A DNA stretch of 64,000 nt from Neocallimastix lanati (nom. inval.) (taxonomy: Eukaryota > Neocallimastigomycota > Neocallimastigomycetes > Neocallimastigales > Neocallimastigaceae), in assembly GCA_016946835.1 (NCBI GenBank), contig JACVTC010000011.1, positions 775,001 through 839,000 on the forward strand. Reading direction: 5' to 3'. The notes under the pieces were generated by a model. The model was not told where the DNA came from, searched no databases, and saw only the letters and a list, made by a program, of their open reading frames with translations. A program made the translations under genes and the position numbers. Shown here one piece after another: positions 59,594 to 64,000 of the stretch; position 1 is the first letter of the stretch, and each line of letters opens with the position of its first letter.

Positions 59594-61208
59594 TTAATCA
59601 TATCGTCTAAAATAGGTATTTAAAAGAGGTGAATTTTCTGAAATACTAATTTCTCTTTGAATTCTTCCAAATGGAGTATGTTCATGATTTATATCACTAC
59701 TTTTGATCACATCTTCATTATAATTTGAAATATTATTTTGTTCAGGTTTTCTCTCAACATAGAAAGTCAAAATTATGGCTGATACAATAAAAACTAAAAT
59801 TGCTATATTTTCTAGTGATTGTTCATTTCTTAATTTAAATAAATATATATATATATATATATATTTGATTAAAATTGTTTAATTAATTAATATTTTAAAA
59901 ATATATTTAATTTAAATATAAATATATATATGTATAATACTGAAAAAAAAAATTAAAAAAAAAAAAAAAAAAAAAAGAATAATAATGAGAATAAAGTAAA
60001 AAAAAAAAAAAAAATGTTTACACTTCTAATGGACAATTTTGAACTTCAATGGAAGAACCTTCACAATAAGAATAATTGGCTGATTTTACTAAACGATTAA
60101 GTTCCATTGAAGATAATCTAGTAATATTTTCATAGGAAGTAAAATCAATGGAAGTATATAAACATTTTCTTTCTCTAGTTCTTCGGCCCATACCATCTCG
60201 ATATTCCATACAATCTGACCATTCTGACCATTCTGACCACTGTGGATGATCGGATTCAAATTTATTATCATCCGTCATGAGCTCTATATTATTCATGAAT
60301 TTAGAAGAGGATGATACTTTTCCATTTTCTTCCTTTTCATCTATGAATTGCTTAATATTATTATTACTATTACTTGAATCTATTGGAAAAGATTTAATAT
60401 ATAATGAAAATTTACATCCAATATAATTATTATAACAGTACACAGCAATTCTTGGTGTTCTCCAACGAACTGGGATACTTTTTTGAGGTTCGCTACATCT
60501 GACTTTATCTCTTCTAGTCTTAACTAAATAAAATAAACCATCATTAGATTGAACTTCAATACGCATAGTATCCTTTTTATGACTAGAGATTAAAAAATCA
60601 AGAAACATTCCTTTATCATAGCCATTATAATATAAATAATACCAAGAATGAACTGGAAGGTAAATAGATTCAAAACAGGAACTATCTTTCTCAGAAGTAG
60701 AAATAGAAGTACATTCTGAACATTCTGGTAATTTACTATCTGTTTTTTCTTTTTCAGGTTCAAATACCGAAAAATTATATTTAATTTCACAATTATAATA
60801 TAAATTATTACAATAAATTGCAATACGTTCCTTTTGTTTATATAATCTTAACCTTTTACGATTACTACAATTGACACGACTATCTCTAGATTCAATAATA
60901 TACTGATCTTTACTATCTTTATTTTCTAGTTGAACTGTAATGTAATCACCCTTAATAGAAGAAACCATATAAGAGACTTCAACAATAGAACCTTTATGGT
61001 TATCTTCTTTCTCGAATAAATCAATATATTCAACACCACGACTCTTTATTGTTAAAGAATTTGTTAGAGTATCATTGAAACATGTTTCTTTGTTATCAAG
61101 ACAAGATTGGCATTCCGATAGAGTATTTTTTATTGAATTGGCATAAATCCAACCATATAAAAATTGATATAACATCAGAAAAATTATTTTTTTATTTAGA
61201 TATTTCAT
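59594..61208 (-). CDS. Predicted type-I membrane protein with duplicated Cys module and thrombospondin type-1 repeat
   Basis: Exons 60022-61208 and 59594-59828 join (donor GTAAAC, phase 2) to 473 residues. Residues 1-24 form a signal peptide. Two homologous modules follow, each with six cysteines in matching spacing: C33, C36, C43, C114, C133, C140 and C163, C166, C178, C238, C258, C265. Both end in (R)IA(I/V)YC..N..(N/G)C. Residues 280-320 are a Ser/Asn/Glu stalk. Residues 324-393 are a TSP type-1 repeat: WSEWSEWSDC, GRRTRERKC, then YC and NCPL. Residues about 403-421 (NIAILVFIVSAIILTFY) form a membrane helix, followed by a cytosolic tail of about 50 residues. Probably a surface or endomembrane adhesion-type protein; the ligand is unknown. 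If exon 2 is not used the protein would be secreted (396 residues). Confidence 0.82.
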
Positions 61209-64000
61209 TTTTTATTTTCTTTTTTCTTTATAAAATAACGGAATTTTATTTAAAAAAAATAGTAATAAAAAGAAAATTATTTTTAAAAAATATAAAATAT
61301 ATATATATACAATATATTTTGATATTTTGATATATTTTTATATAGGTAGACTAAACTAAATAATTAGCTATAGATATATAATAATTAATATATTATAATA
61401 TTAATTATTAATGCTATTTCAATTTTTCTTAAATAATTATTAAAAAAAAATGAAATAAAAAATAAAAATAAAATATAAAACAAAATAAAAACAAAATAAA
61501 AAACAAAATAAAAACAAAATAAAATAAAATAATTAAATAATATTAAATAAATATATTTAAATTATCCTTTTAAATAAAAAAAAAATTTTTTTTTTATGTT
61601 ATTTTTATATTAATAAAAAAAATTTTTTTATTTTTATTTTGTTTAAGTGTGAAAAAAAAAAAAAAAAAAAGAATACTTAATATTATTATTAATTAAATAA
61701 ATAATTATTATATAAATATTATTTTACTATTTTATTATTATTATTAATTTTACTATTCTATTATTATTATTAATTATATAATTAATTATTACAAACTAAA
61801 TATTTTTAAAAATAAGTGTAATTTTAAAAATATTAAAAAAAAAAAAAAAATAATTATAATATATTAAATTTCATATTATGAAATTAAATATATTATTTTT
61901 TTTATAAAAATTCTAAATAATAATTTATAAAATATAATTTATAAAAGATTGAACTGAATTTTATAAAATTTTATTGTTAAAAAAAAAAAAAAATGAAAGA
62001 AAGAAAATGAAAAAGAAATACCTTAATTTTGAAAAATATTATGTTACAAAAAAATACCTTTTTTTTTTTTTTTCCAACAATGAAATTATTATTTTTAAAG
62101 TCTCGTATTTTTATTAGAAAAATTAAACTGTTTTAATTTCAAATGAATGTTATAAAGAAAGGAAATATAAAATTATATTACTATTATTAATATTAAAAAT
62201 AATATTAAAATTCATAATATAATAATATATTTGAACAAATTTTTTTTTTAAATATCTTATATATTAATTACCTATAACCAATGATAAGTTGTTTTTCAAA
62301 ATTAAATCAAAATTAATTACTTACTTGAGAATGTTAAAATAATGAACAATTAAAAATAAAAATAAAAATAAAAATAAATTTTTATTGAATAATTAAAAAA
62401 AGATAGTGTTGAAAAAATAAAATATATATATATATATATATATACAAAAGTAGTAATTTGAAATTACAATTATTAAAATATTTTTTTAAAAAATTAGATA
62501 TATAAAATATTATTATAATGTTTTTTCTTTTTTTATCGATAAAAGTATTAATTTATGTTATATATATTATAAATAATTAAAATAATAAAAAAAAAATGAA
62601 AATGGTTTAAAAAAAAAAGTAGTTATATTGACTTAAAATTTTTAAAAAAAAAAAAAAAAAGAAAGTTTTGTCAATTTAAATTTTAATAATTATTATTAAA
62701 TATTATTTTATTTTTATTAAGTCTTTTTTTTATTTTTTAATAATAATAAAATTTAATGGTAATTTTATACAAAAAATAAGTAAAATAATAAATTAACCTA
62801 AATTCTTTTTTTTATATAATAAAGAAAAAAAATAATATGATTTGGTTTTAATTAATACTCATTATAAATATTCATATATTAATCTAATATATTAATTTAT
62901 ATTAGCAATGATAGGATAATTAATGCAATAATTAAATGATTAAATTAATTATATATACATTATAATATATTAAAAATTTCTGGTTTTATAATAAATAATA
63001 TTTATTATTTATTATATACTAATTATTTATTAATTATTAATTATTACTTATTATTATTTATAATTATTATTATACAATTTTATATTTACCAATTACCTAT
63101 CATCATTTAATTATTGGTTATTAATAAAAAGAAACTAATTATTATTTATTAATTATTAGTTATTATTTATTATCTATTATTTATGACCATTTAATAAAAA
63201 TTATTGATTAATATTAGTATAATAATGATTTTTTAATATTTAATTATTAAGTACCTTATTTTTTTTATTTTATCAAATCTAATGACTATTTAAGAGTCAT
63301 GTACTTTTCTTTTTCTTATTTAATTTAAAAAAAAAAATTTTTTTAATTCCAGATAAATAAATGGAATTAAAAAAAATTAATTAATTTAAGTGTCATTTGA
63401 TTATTAGAAATTGTACATACATATTCAAAACTTTTTTGTTTTATAAAAATAAAAAAATAAAATTATATATTTATATATATATATAACAAATAATTATATA
63501 AATAACTATAACATGAGAAAATAATTCTTATCATTATTCATTTTAAATATTTATATATAAAAAAAATAATGAAAAAAAATATATAAAAATTTAAATAAAA
63601 AAATTTTTTTTTCTTCTATTCTTCATGTAAATAATTAAATATATCAATTAAATGTCTTTTTTTTTTTTTTAAAGAATGAAGTTTTATTATTTAACAAGTT
63701 AAAATTTCTGTAATATATATATATATATATTAATAAGTGTTAATAAATATATAATAAAAAAAAAATTGTCATTTATAGTTAATTAACATGTATCTAAATT
63801 TTACCAAAGTTCCAGTATGAATGGAATTGACTTTAATTTAATTATAAATCTAATTAGTAATTTATTAATAATAATTACTTAATAAAATCTAAATTTACCT
63901 CCTAATATTTATTTAATGCCTTAATTAGTTTATATATGTTTCGTATAAACATTAAATAAAGATATCTTTTTTTTTTTTTTTTAATTTACATATTTAAAAT
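61209..64000. other. Gene-free AT-rich right end
   Basis: Poly-A/T blocks, TA repeats, AAAACAAAATAA-type repeats (about 61480-61530) and ATTATTA repeats (about 62995-63070, 63130-63185). I see no coding sequence, RNA gene or element end here. The first few hundred bases contain the promoter of the TSP1 gene. Confidence 0.65.

Overview
The window looks like nuclear DNA of an anaerobic gut fungus (Neocallimastigomycota). This is an inference. It rests on the extreme A+T content with long poly-A/T and AAT tracts, Asn-rich low-complexity proteins, genes cut by many short introns, and a fungal CBM1 cellulose-binding module joined to a bacterial-type GH43 arabinanase. No ribosomal RNA or tRNA gene was recognised.

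Region 1 (1-32.5 kb) is a housekeeping neighbourhood. It starts with the end-truncated reading frame of an Asn-rich protein (1-2023, minus) and a 74-residue Asn-rich ORF. An RWDD2-like RWD/DUF1115 protein (7229-8167, plus) follows. Next is a 21-exon gene for coatomer subunit beta' (COPB2, 8998-15454, minus). It is head to head with a TRAPPC2L-like TRAPP subunit (16419-17460, plus), so two ER/Golgi traffic genes share one divergent upstream region. Then come eIF2B gamma (EIF2B3, 20718-23868, plus), an SREK1IP1-like zinc-knuckle splicing protein (27633-28583, plus) and an unrecognised three-exon gene (30996-32449, minus).

The stretch 18.2-28.6 kb is best read as an old tandem duplication. Unit 1 (about 18230-25963) keeps an intact EIF2B3 but a truncated, stop-containing SREK1IP1. 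Unit 2 (about 25964-28400 and on) keeps an intact SREK1IP1 but only a scrap of EIF2B3. The unit junction falls inside the SREK1IP1 coding sequence. Each gene survives once, in opposite units.

Region 2 (32.5-47.6 kb) is a gene graveyard: heptamer and pentamer arrays, and a roughly 2.9-kb element bounded by about 300 bp of near-identical terminal inverted repeats. Nested in that element is a 381-bp foldback element built of inverted 15-bp units and flanked by a 9-bp target duplication, as Mutator-like elements make. Also here are a decayed gene (40.2-42.3 kb), a decayed VWA-domain gene (43.4-45.8 kb) and a truncated iron-alcohol-dehydrogenase pseudogene.

Region 3 (47.6-64 kb) carries two divergently transcribed paralogous GH43 endo-arabinanases, one with a CBM1 and linker and one without. 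Both are predicted to be secreted for plant pectin side-chain breakdown. It ends with a predicted type-I membrane protein containing a duplicated six-cysteine module and a thrombospondin type-1 repeat, and with gene-free AT-rich DNA. Two GC-richer islands (about 29.57-29.90 and 58.28-58.83 kb) remain unexplained. Multi-exon coordinates below give the whole span, with exons listed in the evidence; splice sites were chosen by hand from GT/AG and family alignment.
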